64,000 bases of DNA from Curtobacterium sp. MCSS17_008 (GTDB taxonomy: Bacteria; Actinomycetota; Actinomycetes; Actinomycetales; Microbacteriaceae), in the NCBI RefSeq assembly GCF_003234185.1, contig NZ_QKSM01000014.1, forward strand, positions 1-64,000, written 5' to 3'. Shown piece by piece: positions 52,601-61,731 of this stretch (positions within the stretch are counted from its first letter, which is position 1; each line of letters opens with the position of its first letter). The position numbers and the translations under genes are program-made. The notes below the pieces were generated by a model. That model had not been told where the DNA came from and ran no database searches. It saw only the letters and a list, made by a program, of their open reading frames with translations.

Positions 52601-52910
52601 CGGCGGGCAGCCCGTGGGTGTCCCAGCCGAAGCGGCGGTGCACCTGCTTGCCCCGCATCGTCTGGTAGCGCGGGAAGACGTCCTTCGCGTAGCCGGTGAG
52701 CAGGTGCCCGTAGTGCGGCAGGCCGTTCGCGAAGGGCGGGCCGTCGTAGAACGTCCACTCGGGGCAGCCCTCGCGCTGGTCGATCGACGCCTGGAAGGTG
52801 TCGTCGCCCTTCCAGAAGGCGAGGATCCCCTGCTCGACGGCGGGGAAGGACGGGGACGGCGTGACGCCGGCTGCTGTGTCGTCTGCAGGACGGTTGAGGG
52901 GGTAGCGCAC
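49644..52910 (-). CDS. ileS: Isoleucyl-tRNA synthetase
   Basis: A 1088-residue class I synthetase that charges tRNA-Ile. [12 protein letters not shown] is the HIGH motif, [13 protein letters not shown] the KMSKS loop, and the CP1 editing domain lies between. The C-terminal region lacks the zinc-finger of the bacterial short form, matching the long, eukaryote-like IleRS type found in many actinobacteria. The GTG at 52910 follows AGGAG by 6 nt. A T-box leader precedes it, so expression should rise when tRNA-Ile is uncharged. Confidence 0.95.
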   Translation of the reverse strand: MRYPLNRPADDTAAGVTPSPSFPAVEQGILAFWKGDDTFQASIDQREGCPEWTFYDGPPFANGLPHYGHLLTGYAKDVFPRYQTMRGKQVHRRFGWDTHGLPAELEAMRQLGITEKHEIDDMGVDVFNAAAKKSVLQYTDEWQAYVTRQARWVDFEDDYKTLDVTFMESVLWAWKQLWDKGLAYEGFRVLPYCWNDQTPLSNHELRMDDDVYKMRQDQSVTVAFPLRGTRADELGVTGVRALAWTTTPWTLPTNAALAVGPEIAYAVVPAGPGGAADGGEAGSARYLLASDTVAAHAKDLGYESADDALAAVLRTVAGAELDNVEYERLFDFLADQEGYEHAWRILVAEYVETGEGTGIVHQAPAYGADDQEVCAAAGIPVVLSLDEGGVFTSQFGDVAGMLWSDANKPLTKAVRDTGRLLRQASYEHSYPHCWRCRKPLIYKAVSSWFVRVTEFRDRMGELNQDINWVPDNVKDGQFGKWVGNAIDWSVSRNRYFGTPIPVWQSDDPEFPRTDVYGSLEELERDFGRLPLNADGEVDLHRPFIDDLTRPNPDDPSGKATMRRISDVFDVWFDSGSMPYAQVHYPFENREWFEEHSPADFIVEYIGQTRGWFYVMHALSTALFDRPAFRNVISHGIVLGSDGQKMSKSLRNYPDVSEVFDRDGADAMRWFLMSSSVIRGGNLVVTEEGIRQGVREFLLPLWSTYYFFTLYSNASGASGYQATRRTDSTDVLDRYLLAKTRVLVTDVTTHLDALDTPLAAQAVRDFADVLTNWYVRRSRDKFWLGAESSPDARAAFDTLYTVLETLTRVAAPLAPLVTEEVWKGLTGGRSVHLEDFPEPDEFPADDALVAAMDRVRDVASKGLALRKATGRRVRLPLATLTLVVPDPAGVEPFADILRDELNVKQVVLEQQEESSLGRYGIERKLTVNARAAGPRIGKQVQQVIPAAKKGDWVATESGVTVGGVDLVEGEYTLDLTVADDSVAVAFLDGGGFAVLDTVTTPELEAEGLARDVVRAVQQARRDANLDVSDRIVLTLRVSEDAHGPVRAHEQLIAGETLATSVEVTTTTFAPGEGSDVGDGAKVSVEVARA

Positions 52911-52914
52911 CGTG

Positions 52915-53116
52915 GGCTCCTGTGGGTCGGTTCGTCTCCACGAGGACGGAAGCACTGCTCCGCGGTACCACCTCGCTTGCCGGGCACTGCTCGCGCAGGT
53001 CCCGACCGCTCGTTGTCCGGAGAGGGTGCGGTCCGGTCCGCCCGGTTCTACTGACGGCGGTGGTGCTGCCGCGTTCTTCCGGAGGCTCCCCGGTGATGGC
53101 CGGATCGATGCCTGGT
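52915..53116 (-). promoter_or_regulatory. Translational T-box riboswitch of ileS
   Basis: The minus-strand leader contains AGGTGGTACCGCGG (52960-52973), the T-box core that pairs with the tRNA acceptor end. Upstream, GGCCATCACCGGGGAGCC carries ATC (53095-53097) as isoleucine specifier, in the ultrashort stem I typical of actinobacterial ileS leaders. No terminator with T-tract is present. The leader ends at the ribosome site, so control should be on translation. Confidence 0.93.
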
Positions 53117-53122
53117 GGGACG

Positions 53123-53128
53123 AGTCTA
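53123..53128 (-). promoter_or_regulatory. -10 hexamer of the ileS leader
   Basis: TAGACT on the minus strand, placing transcript start near 53116, just before the T-box stem I. Confidence 0.6.
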
Positions 53129-53140
53129 CAAGAGACGGAG

Positions 53141-53146
53141 CATGCT
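53141..53146 (+). promoter_or_regulatory. -10 hexamer of leaderless CDF gene
   Basis: CATGCT ends 6 nt before the ATG at 53153. It lies 12 bp from the ileS -10 on the other strand. Confidence 0.45.
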
Positions 53147-53152
53147 GGGCCG

Positions 53153-54187
53153 ATGCCCTCGTCCGAGAAGCAGGACCGTCCCGGGTCCCTGCTCACCGTC
53201 GTCATCGCCTTCGCCGCGAACCTGCTCGTGGCCATCGCCAAGACCATCGCGTCCCTGGTCTCCGGGTCGGCGTCGATGACCGCCGAGGCCGCGCACTCGT
53301 GGGCCGACACGGGCAACGAGGTCTTCCTGCTCGTCGCCGAACGGCGCGGGGCCAAGCAGCGGGACCGGAAGCACCCGCTCGGCTACGGCCGCGAGACCTA
53401 CATCTGGTCCATGTTCGCGGCGTTCGGGCTGTTCACCGCGGGCGCCGTCGTGTCGATCTGGCACGGCATCACCGAGCTCGGCGAGACCGGTCCCGCCGAG
53501 GACGTCGTCCTCAACTACGTCGTGCTCGGCATCGCGTTCGTGCTCGAGGGCACGAGCTTCCTGCAGGCGTACCGACAGGCGCACGGCGCCGCGACGAAGC
53601 GTCGCGTCCCGGTGCTCCGCCACGTGCTGCAGTCGTCGAACCCGACGCTGCGTGCCGTCTTCGCCGAGGACGCCGCCGCGCTGATCGGTCTCGTCATCGC
53701 GTTCCTCGGCGTGTTCCTGCACCAGCTGACCGGGCTCGCGGTCTTCGACGCCGTCGGCTCCATCGCGGTCGGCCTGCTGCTCGGCGTCGTCGCGATCGTG
53801 CTCATCGAGCGGAACCGGCGGTTCCTGGTGGGCGAGGCCACCTCGCCCGAGCTCGAGGACGCCGTGCTCACCGAGCTGCTCCGCCGTGACGAGGTGGAGC
53901 GGGTGACCTACCTGCACCTGGAGTTCGTGGGGCCGTCGCGGGTGTTCCTCGTGGCCGCGGTGGACCTGACCGGCAACGAGGACGAGGAGCACGTCGCCGT
54001 GCGGCTGCGCCGGGTGGAGGCCTCGCTCGAGGAGAGCCGGTACGTCGAGGAGGCGGTGCTCACCCTGAGCATCCCGGGCGACGCCTCGCTCGTGCCCCGA
54101 GGCGACACAGCGGTGCCGGCGATGGTGCGCGACGGCACCGTCGAGGACGTCGCGGCCGGCGGGGCGGGAACGCTGCGCGCCGAGTAG
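53153..54187 (+). CDS. Cation diffusion facilitator transporter
   Basis: A 344-residue divalent metal exporter. Six helices occupy residues 10-225. [13 protein letters not shown] in helix 2 and [11 protein letters not shown] in helix 5 hold the paired Asp/His metal site. A ferredoxin-like cytoplasmic domain (about 235-310) follows, with an Ala/Gly tail. The metal is probably Zn, Co or Fe; the HxxxD/ExxxD pattern does not decide. It is divergent from ileS. Confidence 0.88.
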   Translation: MPSSEKQDRPGSLLTVVIAFAANLLVAIAKTIASLVSGSASMTAEAAHSWADTGNEVFLLVAERRGAKQRDRKHPLGYGRETYIWSMFAAFGLFTAGAVVSIWHGITELGETGPAEDVVLNYVVLGIAFVLEGTSFLQAYRQAHGAATKRRVPVLRHVLQSSNPTLRAVFAEDAAALIGLVIAFLGVFLHQLTGLAVFDAVGSIAVGLLLGVVAIVLIERNRRFLVGEATSPELEDAVLTELLRRDEVERVTYLHLEFVGPSRVFLVAAVDLTGNEDEEHVAVRLRRVEASLEESRYVEEAVLTLSIPGDASLVPRGDTAVPAMVRDGTVEDVAAGGAGTLRAE

Positions 54188-54205
54188 CAGCCTGCGCCGG
54201 TGGGG

Positions 54206-54805
54206 TCAGCGCGCGTCGAGCCCGGCGGCCACCGGGGTGAGCGCCGCGCCGACGTACTCGACGAGCGACCGCCTCCCGACGCCGTCCGCGACCCACACCC
54301 CGAACGCCGCGGCCGCCGCCCCGAGCAGCGCGCCGGACACGGTCTGCGGCCAGAGCGACGTCGGGTGCTCCCCCGTCCGGGCACCGACGAACGCCGACAC
54401 CGCCCCGTGCTGCGCCATCACCCGCGCGGCCACGCTCGCGACGAGCTCGGTGCCGATGTCCATGACCTCGGCCTGCGCGATCGCCCACGGCACCCGCTCC
54501 GGGTCGTGCGCCCGGGCCGCCGCGAGCAGTGCCTCCTCCACGGCACGCACCGGGCTCTGCTCCGTCGAGGCGGCGAGGAACACCGGGATGTCGGCGACCG
54601 CGGCGTCGAGCTCGAGCCAGAGCACGTCCGACTTCGCGCCGAAGTAGTTGAAGAACGTCGCCCGACTGACCCCGGCGCGGACGGCGATGTGGTCGACGGT
54701 CGTGCGGGCGTAGCCCTGCTCGAGGAACAGCTCGGCTGCCGCGTCGGCGAGCACCTCGGCACTGGAGCGTCGGGGGCGGCCACCGCGGCGCATCGTCTCG
54801 TCCAT
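54206..54805 (-). CDS. TetR-family transcriptional regulator
   Basis: A 199-residue repressor. The N-terminal helix-turn-helix TTVDHIAVRAGVSRATFFNYFGAKSDV (residues 40-66) is clear; the C-terminal ligand domain is family-variable. It is divergent from the ABC importer operon with a 31-bp gap, and likely controls it and itself. The ATG follows TTTACT (54812-54817, minus) by 6 nt, so it is leaderless. Confidence 0.9.
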   Translation of the reverse strand: MDETMRRGGRPRRSSAEVLADAAAELFLEQGYARTTVDHIAVRAGVSRATFFNYFGAKSDVLWLELDAAVADIPVFLAASTEQSPVRAVEEALLAAARAHDPERVPWAIAQAEVMDIGTELVASVAARVMAQHGAVSAFVGARTGEHPTSLWPQTVSGALLGAAAAAFGVWVADGVGRRSLVEYVGAALTPVAAGLDAR

Positions 54806-54811
54806 GTCGCC

Positions 54812-54827
54812 AGTAAACCGCTAGACT
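54812..54827. promoter_or_regulatory. Back-to-back -10 hexamers of TetR and importer operon
   Basis: TTTACT (54812-54817, minus) serves the regulator, and TAGACT (54822-54827, plus) the importer, only 4 bp apart. Both messages seem leaderless (spacings 6 and 9 nt). A bound TetR dimer here would cover both promoters. I see no clean palindrome. Confidence 0.55.
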
Positions 54828-54836
54828 CGACCAGCC

Positions 54837-56489
54837 ATGATCTTGGACCGAGTACAACAAACCCGAACCCGCGCTCGTCGACCGCTGGCCGCGTCCGCGG
54901 GTGCCGCCGCGGTCCTGCTCGCCCTCACCGCCTGCACCGGCGGCGGTGCGGCCACCTCCGACAGCACGCCCGTCGACGGCGGGACGCTCACCTACGCCTC
55001 GGGCGACGCCGAGCCGACCTGCCTCGACCCGCACGTCGGCGGCAACTACCCGCAGGCCCTGCTGTCGACCCAGTACATCGAGATGCTGACCGGGCTCGAC
55101 CGCGACGGGGAGCCGACGCCGGCCCTCGCGACGGGGTGGACCACGAGCGACGACGGGAAGACCCTGACGCTCGACCTGCGCGAGGACGTCACGTTCTCCG
55201 ACGGCACCCCGTTCGACGCGGCCGCAGTGGTCGCGAACATCGAGCACGTGCAGGACCCGGCGACCGCGTCGAGCACGGGCTACCTCGCGCTGCAGTCGGT
55301 CGACGAGGCCACGGCGACCGACGAGCACACCGTGACGCTCTCGTTGAGCCGCCCGGACAGCGCGCTCCTCGAGTCGTTCTCGCAGCCCTGGGTCGGCATG
55401 GAGTCGCCGAAGGCGCTGCAGCGCCCGCAGGCGACGAACTGCGAGTCCCCCGTCGGCACCGGTCCCTTCACGGTCAGCGACTGGCAGCACGGCGACCGGG
55501 TCACCCTCACGAAGAACGAGGCCTACACGCCCCTCACGGACGGCGACGGCCCCCGGCTCGACGGCATCACCTGGCGGTTCCTGCCGGACTCGACCTCGCG
55601 GTACGCGGCGCTGCAGGCCGGCCAGGTCGACGTCATCGACAACGCCCAGCCCGACCAGCTGGAGTCTGCGTCCACGAAGGGCGCGGTACGCGACCTCGAC
55701 GCGCCGCGCCCCGGCGCGTCGAACCGCCTCGAGCTGAACTCCGGCCACGGGGTGTTCCGTGACGAGGCCGTCCGCAAGGCCTTCATCGCCGGTGCCGACA
55801 TCGACCCGGGCCTGGAGAGCCTGTTCCTCGGCACCGCGAAGCGCTCGTACTCGGTGCTGTCCAGCGTCGAGCCCGACGGGTACTCCGACCCCGCACTGTT
55901 CGAGTACTCGCCGAGTACGGCCGAGAGGCTGCTCGACGAGGCCGGTTGGAAGGTCGGCAGCGACGGGGTCCGCGAGAAGGACGGCCAGCGCCTCACGGTC
56001 ACGTTCCCGGTCTCGACGAACCAGTCCGTGCCGGCCGAGCGGAGCCTGTTCCATCAGATCCAGGCCTCGGAGAAGGCCGTCGGGTTCGACGTCCGGCTCG
56101 AGGAGCTGGACCTGTCGAGCTGGTACGCCGCCCTCGCCGCGAACGAGTACGACGTCGTCAGCGCGCCGTACACGAAGGTCGGCCCCGACGTGCTCCGGAC
56201 CCTCTACGACAGCGCGAGCATCGAGCCCGCACCGTCCGGCTACTTCGCGAACCTGGCCCAGCTCGACGACCCGACCGTCGACGACCTGCTCCGGCGCGCG
56301 GCACGCACGTCCGCCGCGGACGAGCGCGCCGACCTGTACCGGCAGGCGCAGCAGCGCATCCTGGCGAGCGGCACCGTCCTGCCGCTGTACGACCAGCAGA
56401 ACCACTTCCTGTACCGCTCCGCCGTCCACGGCATCGAGACCACCTCGGTCTCCACGCCCTGGTTCGGCTCCGCGTGGATCGCACGCTGA
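54837..56489 (+). CDS. ABC importer substrate-binding lipoprotein (family 5)
   Basis: A 550-residue secreted lipoprotein. The signal peptide ends in ALTACTGGG with the lipid cysteine near residue 33. The SBP-family-5 fold follows, with GTLTYASGDAEPTCLDPH at the mature start and SPVGTGPFTVSDWQHGD, RLDGITWRFLPDST and VRKAFIAGADID as characteristic segments. Family members bind peptides, nickel chelates or glycosides; the ligand here is unknown. First gene of a four-gene importer operon. Confidence 0.9.
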   Translation: MILDRVQQTRTRARRPLAASAGAAAVLLALTACTGGGAATSDSTPVDGGTLTYASGDAEPTCLDPHVGGNYPQALLSTQYIEMLTGLDRDGEPTPALATGWTTSDDGKTLTLDLREDVTFSDGTPFDAAAVVANIEHVQDPATASSTGYLALQSVDEATATDEHTVTLSLSRPDSALLESFSQPWVGMESPKALQRPQATNCESPVGTGPFTVSDWQHGDRVTLTKNEAYTPLTDGDGPRLDGITWRFLPDSTSRYAALQAGQVDVIDNAQPDQLESASTKGAVRDLDAPRPGASNRLELNSGHGVFRDEAVRKAFIAGADIDPGLESLFLGTAKRSYSVLSSVEPDGYSDPALFEYSPSTAERLLDEAGWKVGSDGVREKDGQRLTVTFPVSTNQSVPAERSLFHQIQASEKAVGFDVRLEELDLSSWYAALAANEYDVVSAPYTKVGPDVLRTLYDSASIEPAPSGYFANLAQLDDPTVDDLLRRAARTSAADERADLYRQAQQRILASGTVLPLYDQQNHFLYRSAVHGIETTSVSTPWFGSAWIAR

Positions 56490-57547
56490 CGGGCGGGCTG
56501 GCCGGGAGGCACCCCCTGCGCCCGTCCCGCGACCGCCGCTCCGCCGGCTGGTCGGCATGGACCCTGTGGGGCCTCCGCCGGCTGGCCGGCGGCATCGGCG
56601 TGCTCTGGGCGGTCGCCACGATCGTCTTCGTCGCGATCCGGCTCATCCCCGGTGACCCGGCACTCGCGATCCTCGGTGGGCCGGGGTCGCAGGCCTCGGC
56701 CGAGGCCGTCGACGCGGTGCGCCGCGAGTACGGGCTCGACCAGCCGGTGCTCGTGCAGTACGCGGTGTTCCTCGGTCGCCTGGCCACCGGACACCTCGGT
56801 GACTCGTACGCGTTCCGCACGCCCGTGTCGACGCTCCTCGCCCAGCAGCTGCCGGTGACGCTGACGCTCGCGGTCACCGGGCTCGTCGTCGCCTGGGTGC
56901 TGGCGGTCGTCGCCGCGTGGTGGTCGACCCAGCGCGGACGGGTCGCGGCGGCGCTGACGGGCGCGATCACGGTGACCGCGAGCGTCGTCCCGCACTTCTG
57001 GCTCGGCAGCGTGCTCATCGTCGTCTTCGCGAGTTCCCTCGGGTGGGTGCCGGCTGTCTCGGACGGCAGTCCGCGCGGGTGGGTCCTGCCCGTCCTGACG
57101 GTCGCCGTGCCGGTCGCCGGGTACCTGGCCGAGACGGTGCGTGACGGGGTCGTCGACGCCCAACGGTCGGCGTTCGCACTCGCCGCGCGGGGCCGCGGGG
57201 AGTCCCGCGCGGGGCTGTTCGGACGGCACCTGCTCCGGCACGCGGCGCTCCCGGGCATCGCCCTGTCCGCGTGGGCGTTCGGGTCGCTGGTGTCCGGCGC
57301 CGTGGTCGTCGAGTCGGTGTTCGCCCTGCCCGGCATCGGGCGTGCGCTGGTGACGGCGGTGACGCAGCGGGACATGCCGCTCGTGGCGGGGATCGCCCTC
57401 GTCTCGGCGGCCGCCTACGTCGTCGTGCTCGCGGTCGCGGACGTGGTCGAGCGGGTCGTCGACCCACGCGGGCGCGACGCGCGCACCGTGACGGGTGCGC
57501 GGCGGCGGGCACGTCTGCGGACCGAGCACGGGGCGGGCGCGCGGTGA
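56474..57547 (+). CDS. ABC importer permease, DppB-like
   Basis: A 357-residue inner-membrane permease with six helices. After a basic lead come LWAVATIVFVAIRLIPGDPA, PVLVQYAVFLGRLATGHLGDS and the EAA loop (ALAARGRGESRAGLFGRHLLRHAALPG), typical of the DppB/OppB group. The GTG at 56474 overlaps the binding-protein gene by 16 bp; no better start lies before helix 1. Confidence 0.88.
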   Translation: MDRTLTGGLAGRHPLRPSRDRRSAGWSAWTLWGLRRLAGGIGVLWAVATIVFVAIRLIPGDPALAILGGPGSQASAEAVDAVRREYGLDQPVLVQYAVFLGRLATGHLGDSYAFRTPVSTLLAQQLPVTLTLAVTGLVVAWVLAVVAAWWSTQRGRVAAALTGAITVTASVVPHFWLGSVLIVVFASSLGWVPAVSDGSPRGWVLPVLTVAVPVAGYLAETVRDGVVDAQRSAFALAARGRGESRAGLFGRHLLRHAALPGIALSAWAFGSLVSGAVVVESVFALPGIGRALVTAVTQRDMPLVAGIALVSAAAYVVVLAVADVVERVVDPRGRDARTVTGARRRARLRTEHGAGAR

Positions 57548-58422
57548 GCGGCATCGTGGACCCGGGCCTCCAGGCCGGTGCGCGTCCGGCGGTCGGCGGT
57601 CGGTCCGAGCGGTCTCGTGGGGGGACGCTCGGGCCGACCGGCACGGTCGCCGCGGTGGTCGTCGCGTTCGCGGTGCTGGCGGCGCTCTGGCCGTCACTGC
57701 TCGGCGGCGGCGACCCGCTCGCGGTGCACCCGGCCGACGCACTGGCCGGCCCGAGCGCTGCGCATCCGTTCGGCACTGACGAGTCGGGACGCGACGTGTT
57801 CGCGCGCGTCGTCGCCGGCACGCGGGCGTCGCTCGTCGTCGGCGTCGTCGCGACCCTGGTCGGTGGGCTGTCCGGCGTCGTGCTCGGCACGGTCGCCGGT
57901 CTCGGCGGGCGGTTCGTCGACGCCGTCGTCGGCCGGGTCACCGAGGTGGCCTTCGCGCTGCCGCTGTTGCTCGTCGCGCTCGTCGTCATCGCGGTGACCG
58001 GGCCCGGGCCGGTGCCGGCGACCCTGGCCGTCGGGTTCGCGACGGCACCCGGGTACGCCCGGATCGTGCGCGGGCTCGTCCGCACGGCCCGGTCGTCGCA
58101 GGTGGTCGAGACTGCCGTGCTGCAGGGCCGGTCCCCCGGCCGCATCCTCGTCCGCCACGTGCTGCCCGCGGCCCTGTGGCCGGTCGTCGCCGTGGCCACC
58201 CTCGGCGTCGGACAGGCCGTGGTGTGGGCCTCGGCGCTGAGCTACCTGGGCGTCGGGACACCGCCACCGGCGCCCGAGTGGGGCGCGATGCTCGCCGACG
58301 GCCGCACGTACCTGCTGACGGCGCCGTGGATGAGCACGTTCCCCGGGCTCGCGATCGTGGTCCTCGCCACGGCGGTGACGGTGCTCGGGCGCGCGGTGCG
58401 GCGTGCGGGGGCCAGGCGGTGA
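57544..58422 (+). CDS. ABC importer permease, DppC-like
   Basis: A 292-residue second permease. HPFGTDESGRDVFARVVAGTR is the DppC/OppC hallmark, and the EAA loop is AVLQGRSPGRILVRHVLPAA. Six helices. The GTG overlaps the previous stop (GTGA), as at the next junction, so the operon is translationally coupled. Confidence 0.9.
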   Translation: MSGIVDPGLQAGARPAVGGRSERSRGGTLGPTGTVAAVVVAFAVLAALWPSLLGGGDPLAVHPADALAGPSAAHPFGTDESGRDVFARVVAGTRASLVVGVVATLVGGLSGVVLGTVAGLGGRFVDAVVGRVTEVAFALPLLLVALVVIAVTGPGPVPATLAVGFATAPGYARIVRGLVRTARSSQVVETAVLQGRSPGRILVRHVLPAALWPVVAVATLGVGQAVVWASALSYLGVGTPPPAPEWGAMLADGRTYLLTAPWMSTFPGLAIVVLATAVTVLGRAVRRAGARR

Positions 58423-60005
58423 CCGGCACACAGCGGGTGCTCGACGTCCGGGGGCTCTCCGTCGCGATCGGCGGCACGACCGTGGTGCGGGACGTCGGCC
58501 TGCACGTCGACGCCGGCGAGTGCGTCGCCCTGGTCGGGGCGTCCGGCTCGGGCAAGACCGTGACCGCCCGGGCCGCACTCGGTCTGTCGGCGCCGGGCGC
58601 CGCCGTGACCGCCGACCGGCTCGACCTCGGCGGCACCGACGTCCGCGGCCTGTCCGAGCGACGGTGGCGCCGGCTGCGCGGCTCGACCGTCGGCTACGTG
58701 GGTCAGGAGGCGCTCGGCGCACTCGACCCGCTGCGTCCCGTCGGCCGCGAGGTCGCCGACGCCCTCCGCCTGCACACCGACCTCCGAGCGGCGGACCGGG
58801 TCGAGGCGGTGCGCGAGGCCCTGCGCGCGGTCGGCCTCGACCCGGACCTGGCGACGGACGGACGGCTCGCCGGGACGCTGTCGGGTGGGATGCGGCAGCG
58901 GGCGCTCATCGCGGCGGCGACCGTGGCCTCCCCCGCACTCGTCGTGGCGGACGAGCCGACGACGGCGCTCGACGCCGCCGTCGCGGTCACCGTCATGGAG
59001 CAGTTGCGGGCGGCGCAGGAGCGGGGTGCGGGACTCCTCGTCATCACGCACGACCTGGGGCTCGTCGCCGGGTGGGCGGACCGTGTGGTCGTCGTCGACG
59101 ACGGCACCGTCGTCGAGTCCGGACGGGTCGCCGAGGTCTTCGCCGCGCCGGCGCACACCGCGACGCAGGCGCTGGTGCAGGCCGCGCGCGCGGGGACGGC
59201 GCGCAGTGGGGCGACGACCGCGGCCCCGGTCCAGCGATCCGCGCCGCTGCTCGAGGCCGACGCGCTCTCCCGGTCGTTCGGGGGCGTGTCCGCCGCGCAG
59301 GACGTGTCCCTCGCGGTGCTGCCGGGCCGGGTGACGGGGGTCATCGGCGCCTCAGGGTCCGGCAAGACGACGGTGGCCCGGATGCTGCTCGGACTCGAGA
59401 CGCCCGACACCGGCACGGTCACCCTCGACGGTGCCGCCTGGGTGCCGCTGCCCGAACGCGACCGGCGCCCGCGTCGGCACCGCATCGCAGCCGTCGTGCA
59501 GGACCCCGGGGCGACGTTCGACGACCGGTGGACGGTCGAACGGGTCCTGGCCGACGCGCTGACGGACGGCGCCGAGCGCCGAGCGCAGGGTGCCGTGGCC
59601 GAGCAGATCGACGCCGCGCTCCGGCAGGTCGGGCTCGACCCCGCGCTGCGGCCCCGCTCCCCGCGCACGCTGTCCGGCGGGCAGCGGCAGCGGCTCGCGA
59701 TCGCCCGGGCGCTGGCGACCTCGCCGGAGGTGGTCGTGCTCGACGAGCCCGTGACGGCGCTCGACGCCACCGTGCAGCACGCGGTGCTCACGCTGCTCGA
59801 GCGGCTCCGTGACGAGACGGGCGTCGCGATGGTGTTCGTGTCGCACGACCTGCGGGCCGTGCGACGGATGGCCGACGACGTGCTCGTCGTGCACGAGGGC
59901 CGGGTCGTCGAACGCGGTCCGGCGGCGCGGGTGCTCGAGACGCCGGAGCACCCGGCGACCGCCCGCCTGCTCGATGCGTCCGAACGGCTGGCTGCCGGCG
60001 CCTGA
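58419..60005 (+). CDS. Fused dual ABC ATPase of the importer (DppD-DppF type)
   Basis: A 528-residue protein with two complete nucleotide-binding domains. Domain 1: Walker A GASGSGKTVTA (about residue 44), signature LSGGMRQRALIA, Walker B VVADEP. Domain 2: GASGSGKTTVAR (about 315), LSGGQRQRLAIA, VVVLDEP. Both D-loops and H-loops are intact, so it should power the permease pair alone. The GTG overlaps the dppC-like stop. It ends the operon, 8 bp from the convergent symporter gene. Confidence 0.92.
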   Translation: MTGTQRVLDVRGLSVAIGGTTVVRDVGLHVDAGECVALVGASGSGKTVTARAALGLSAPGAAVTADRLDLGGTDVRGLSERRWRRLRGSTVGYVGQEALGALDPLRPVGREVADALRLHTDLRAADRVEAVREALRAVGLDPDLATDGRLAGTLSGGMRQRALIAAATVASPALVVADEPTTALDAAVAVTVMEQLRAAQERGAGLLVITHDLGLVAGWADRVVVVDDGTVVESGRVAEVFAAPAHTATQALVQAARAGTARSGATTAAPVQRSAPLLEADALSRSFGGVSAAQDVSLAVLPGRVTGVIGASGSGKTTVARMLLGLETPDTGTVTLDGAAWVPLPERDRRPRRHRIAAVVQDPGATFDDRWTVERVLADALTDGAERRAQGAVAEQIDAALRQVGLDPALRPRSPRTLSGGQRQRLAIARALATSPEVVVLDEPVTALDATVQHAVLTLLERLRDETGVAMVFVSHDLRAVRRMADDVLVVHEGRVVERGPAARVLETPEHPATARLLDASERLAAGA

Positions 60006-60013
60006 CCGGACCG

Positions 60014-61591
60014 CTACGAGCCCGCGGTCGTCCTGTCCTGGCCGCTGGTGGGAGCGTCGCCGCTGATGATCGGGATCTCGCTCGTCGAGAAGTCCTTCGC
60101 CCAGTCGGACTGCGCGAGCTCCGACGTCGGGTCGTTGTAGTCCTTGATGACGTCGGCGACCTCGTCCTCGTGCGCGACGGTCGGTCCGGAGCCCATGAGC
60201 GGTGTCGCGGCCGTCTCCTTCGTGAAGTAGACGGCGACGAGGCCGATCACGGCCGCGAGCATGAGGTAGAACGCCGGGATGTCCTCGGCCCACGACAGCC
60301 CGGCGTCCTTCGCGCCGGCGATGAGCGCCTGCGTCGCGAGGGGCGTCGTGCCGCCGAACAGCGAGACGGACACGTTGAACGCGATCGCGAGCGCGCCGTA
60401 GCGGATGATCGTCGGGAACAGTGCCGGGAGCGTGGACGGCATGGTCGAGGTGAACGTGACGAGCACGAGGCCGAGGATGAGCAGGCCGAGGAAGACGCCG
60501 GGGCCCGTGCCCGACTGCACGAGCTTGAGGGCCGGCCAGGACAGCACGATGAAGCCGATGCAGCCCGCGGCGAGGACGGGACGCCGCCCGAACCGGTCGG
60601 ACAGGCGGCCGCCGAAGGTGATGACGACCATCATGAGGATCATGACGATGACGATGAGGATCAGGCCGAACGTGGCGTTCTGGCCGAGGTTCGTCTCGAG
60701 GTAGGTCGGCATGTACGACAGCAGCATGTAGTCGGTCACGTTGAACACGAGGACCAGACCGATGCAGATGAGGAGCGAGCGCCAGTTCTCCGCGAAGAGC
60801 TTGAGGAACGGCGTCTTCTGCGACTCGCGCTCGGCCGCCTGCTCCTGCTGCTTCTGGAACGCCGGGGTCTCCTCGAGCTTGAGCCGGAGGTAGAGACCGA
60901 TGAGGCCGAGCGGGCCGGCGACGATGAACGGGATGCGCCAGCCCCAGCTCAGCAGGGCGTCCTCGGGCATCGTGTACTGCAGGATCGTGACGATCGAGGC
61001 GCCGAGCACGTAGCCCGCGAGCGTGCCGAACTCGAGCCACGAGCCCATGAACCCACGACGCTTGTCCGGCGAGTACTCGGCGATGAAGGTCGCCGCACCG
61101 CCGTACTCACCACCGGTCGAGAAGCCCTGCACGAAGCGCGCCACCAGGAGCAGCACGGGTGCCCAGAAGCCGATCGAGTCGTACGACGGGATCAGGCCGA
61201 TCATGAGCGTTCCGGCTGCCATCAGGATCATCGTCAGTGCGAGGACCTTCTGCCGGCCGATCCTGTCGCCGATCGGACCGAAGACGGCGCCGCCGATCGG
61301 GCGGACGATGAACGCGGCCGCGAAGAATCCGAACGTCGCGACCAGGTTCGAGGTGGGGTCGCCGGCCGGCAGGAACACCTTCGAGATCGTGACGGTCAGG
61401 TACGCGAAGATGCCGAAGTCGAACCACTCCATCGCGTTGCCGAGGGCGGCGGCGGCGACGGCACGCTTGAGCAGCGACTCCTCGACGACGGTGACGTCGT
61501 CCTCGGTCAGCTTGCGGCGTGCGCGCTTCGCGGCGCTCTTCGTCCGCAGCGGCCGGTCGCCGTGCTGGTGGAGTGCTTCGTTCGGTGCCAA
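60014..61591 (-). CDS. MFS metabolite:H+ symporter (MHS family, ProP-like)
   Basis: A 525-residue transporter with twelve helices. GNAMEWFDFGIFAYL opens helix 1, GPIGDRIGRQKVL and LSDRFGRRPVLAAG are the MFS loop motifs, and FSTGGEYGGAATFIAEY in helix 4-5 is typical of the MHS family (proline/betaine, alpha-ketoglutarate, shikimate). A long polar tail of 60 residues follows. The start is TTG with GGAGGA 5 nt upstream. The leader of about 90 nt can form a hairpin. Substrate unproven; an osmolyte is plausible. Confidence 0.85.
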   Translation of the reverse strand: MAPNEALHQHGDRPLRTKSAAKRARRKLTEDDVTVVEESLLKRAVAAAALGNAMEWFDFGIFAYLTVTISKVFLPAGDPTSNLVATFGFFAAAFIVRPIGGAVFGPIGDRIGRQKVLALTMILMAAGTLMIGLIPSYDSIGFWAPVLLLVARFVQGFSTGGEYGGAATFIAEYSPDKRRGFMGSWLEFGTLAGYVLGASIVTILQYTMPEDALLSWGWRIPFIVAGPLGLIGLYLRLKLEETPAFQKQQEQAAERESQKTPFLKLFAENWRSLLICIGLVLVFNVTDYMLLSYMPTYLETNLGQNATFGLILIVIVMILMMVVITFGGRLSDRFGRRPVLAAGCIGFIVLSWPALKLVQSGTGPGVFLGLLILGLVLVTFTSTMPSTLPALFPTIIRYGALAIAFNVSVSLFGGTTPLATQALIAGAKDAGLSWAEDIPAFYLMLAAVIGLVAVYFTKETAATPLMGSGPTVAHEDEVADVIKDYNDPTSELAQSDWAKDFSTSEIPIISGDAPTSGQDRTTAGS

Positions 61592-61626
61592 GTCGTTCCT
61601 CCGGTAGTGCTGTGTCTTGCCTTCGG

Positions 61627-61679
61627 TGTCCGGCGGAGAGCGACTGTGCAGTCCTCACGAACACCGCGCTCGCCGGACA
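61627..61679 (-). promoter_or_regulatory. Structured leader of the MHS symporter gene
   Basis: TGTCCGGCG (61627-61635) is mirrored as CGCCGGACA (61671-61679), enclosing the 12-bp palindrome GACTGTGCAGTC (61642-61653). A TACGCT -10 (61689-61694, minus) places the transcript start just before the outer stem. Confidence 0.45.
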
Positions 61680-61725
61680 AACCCCGGTAGCGTACCAGAT
61701 GGAGCGCTCCGACGCCGGGGACGGC

Positions 61726-61731
61726 TAGCAT
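61726..61731 (+). promoter_or_regulatory. -10-like hexamer upstream of valS
   Basis: TAGCAT, giving a leader of about 75 nt. GGCACC/GGTGCC arms lie in the leader, but it shows no T-box core. Confidence 0.4.
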
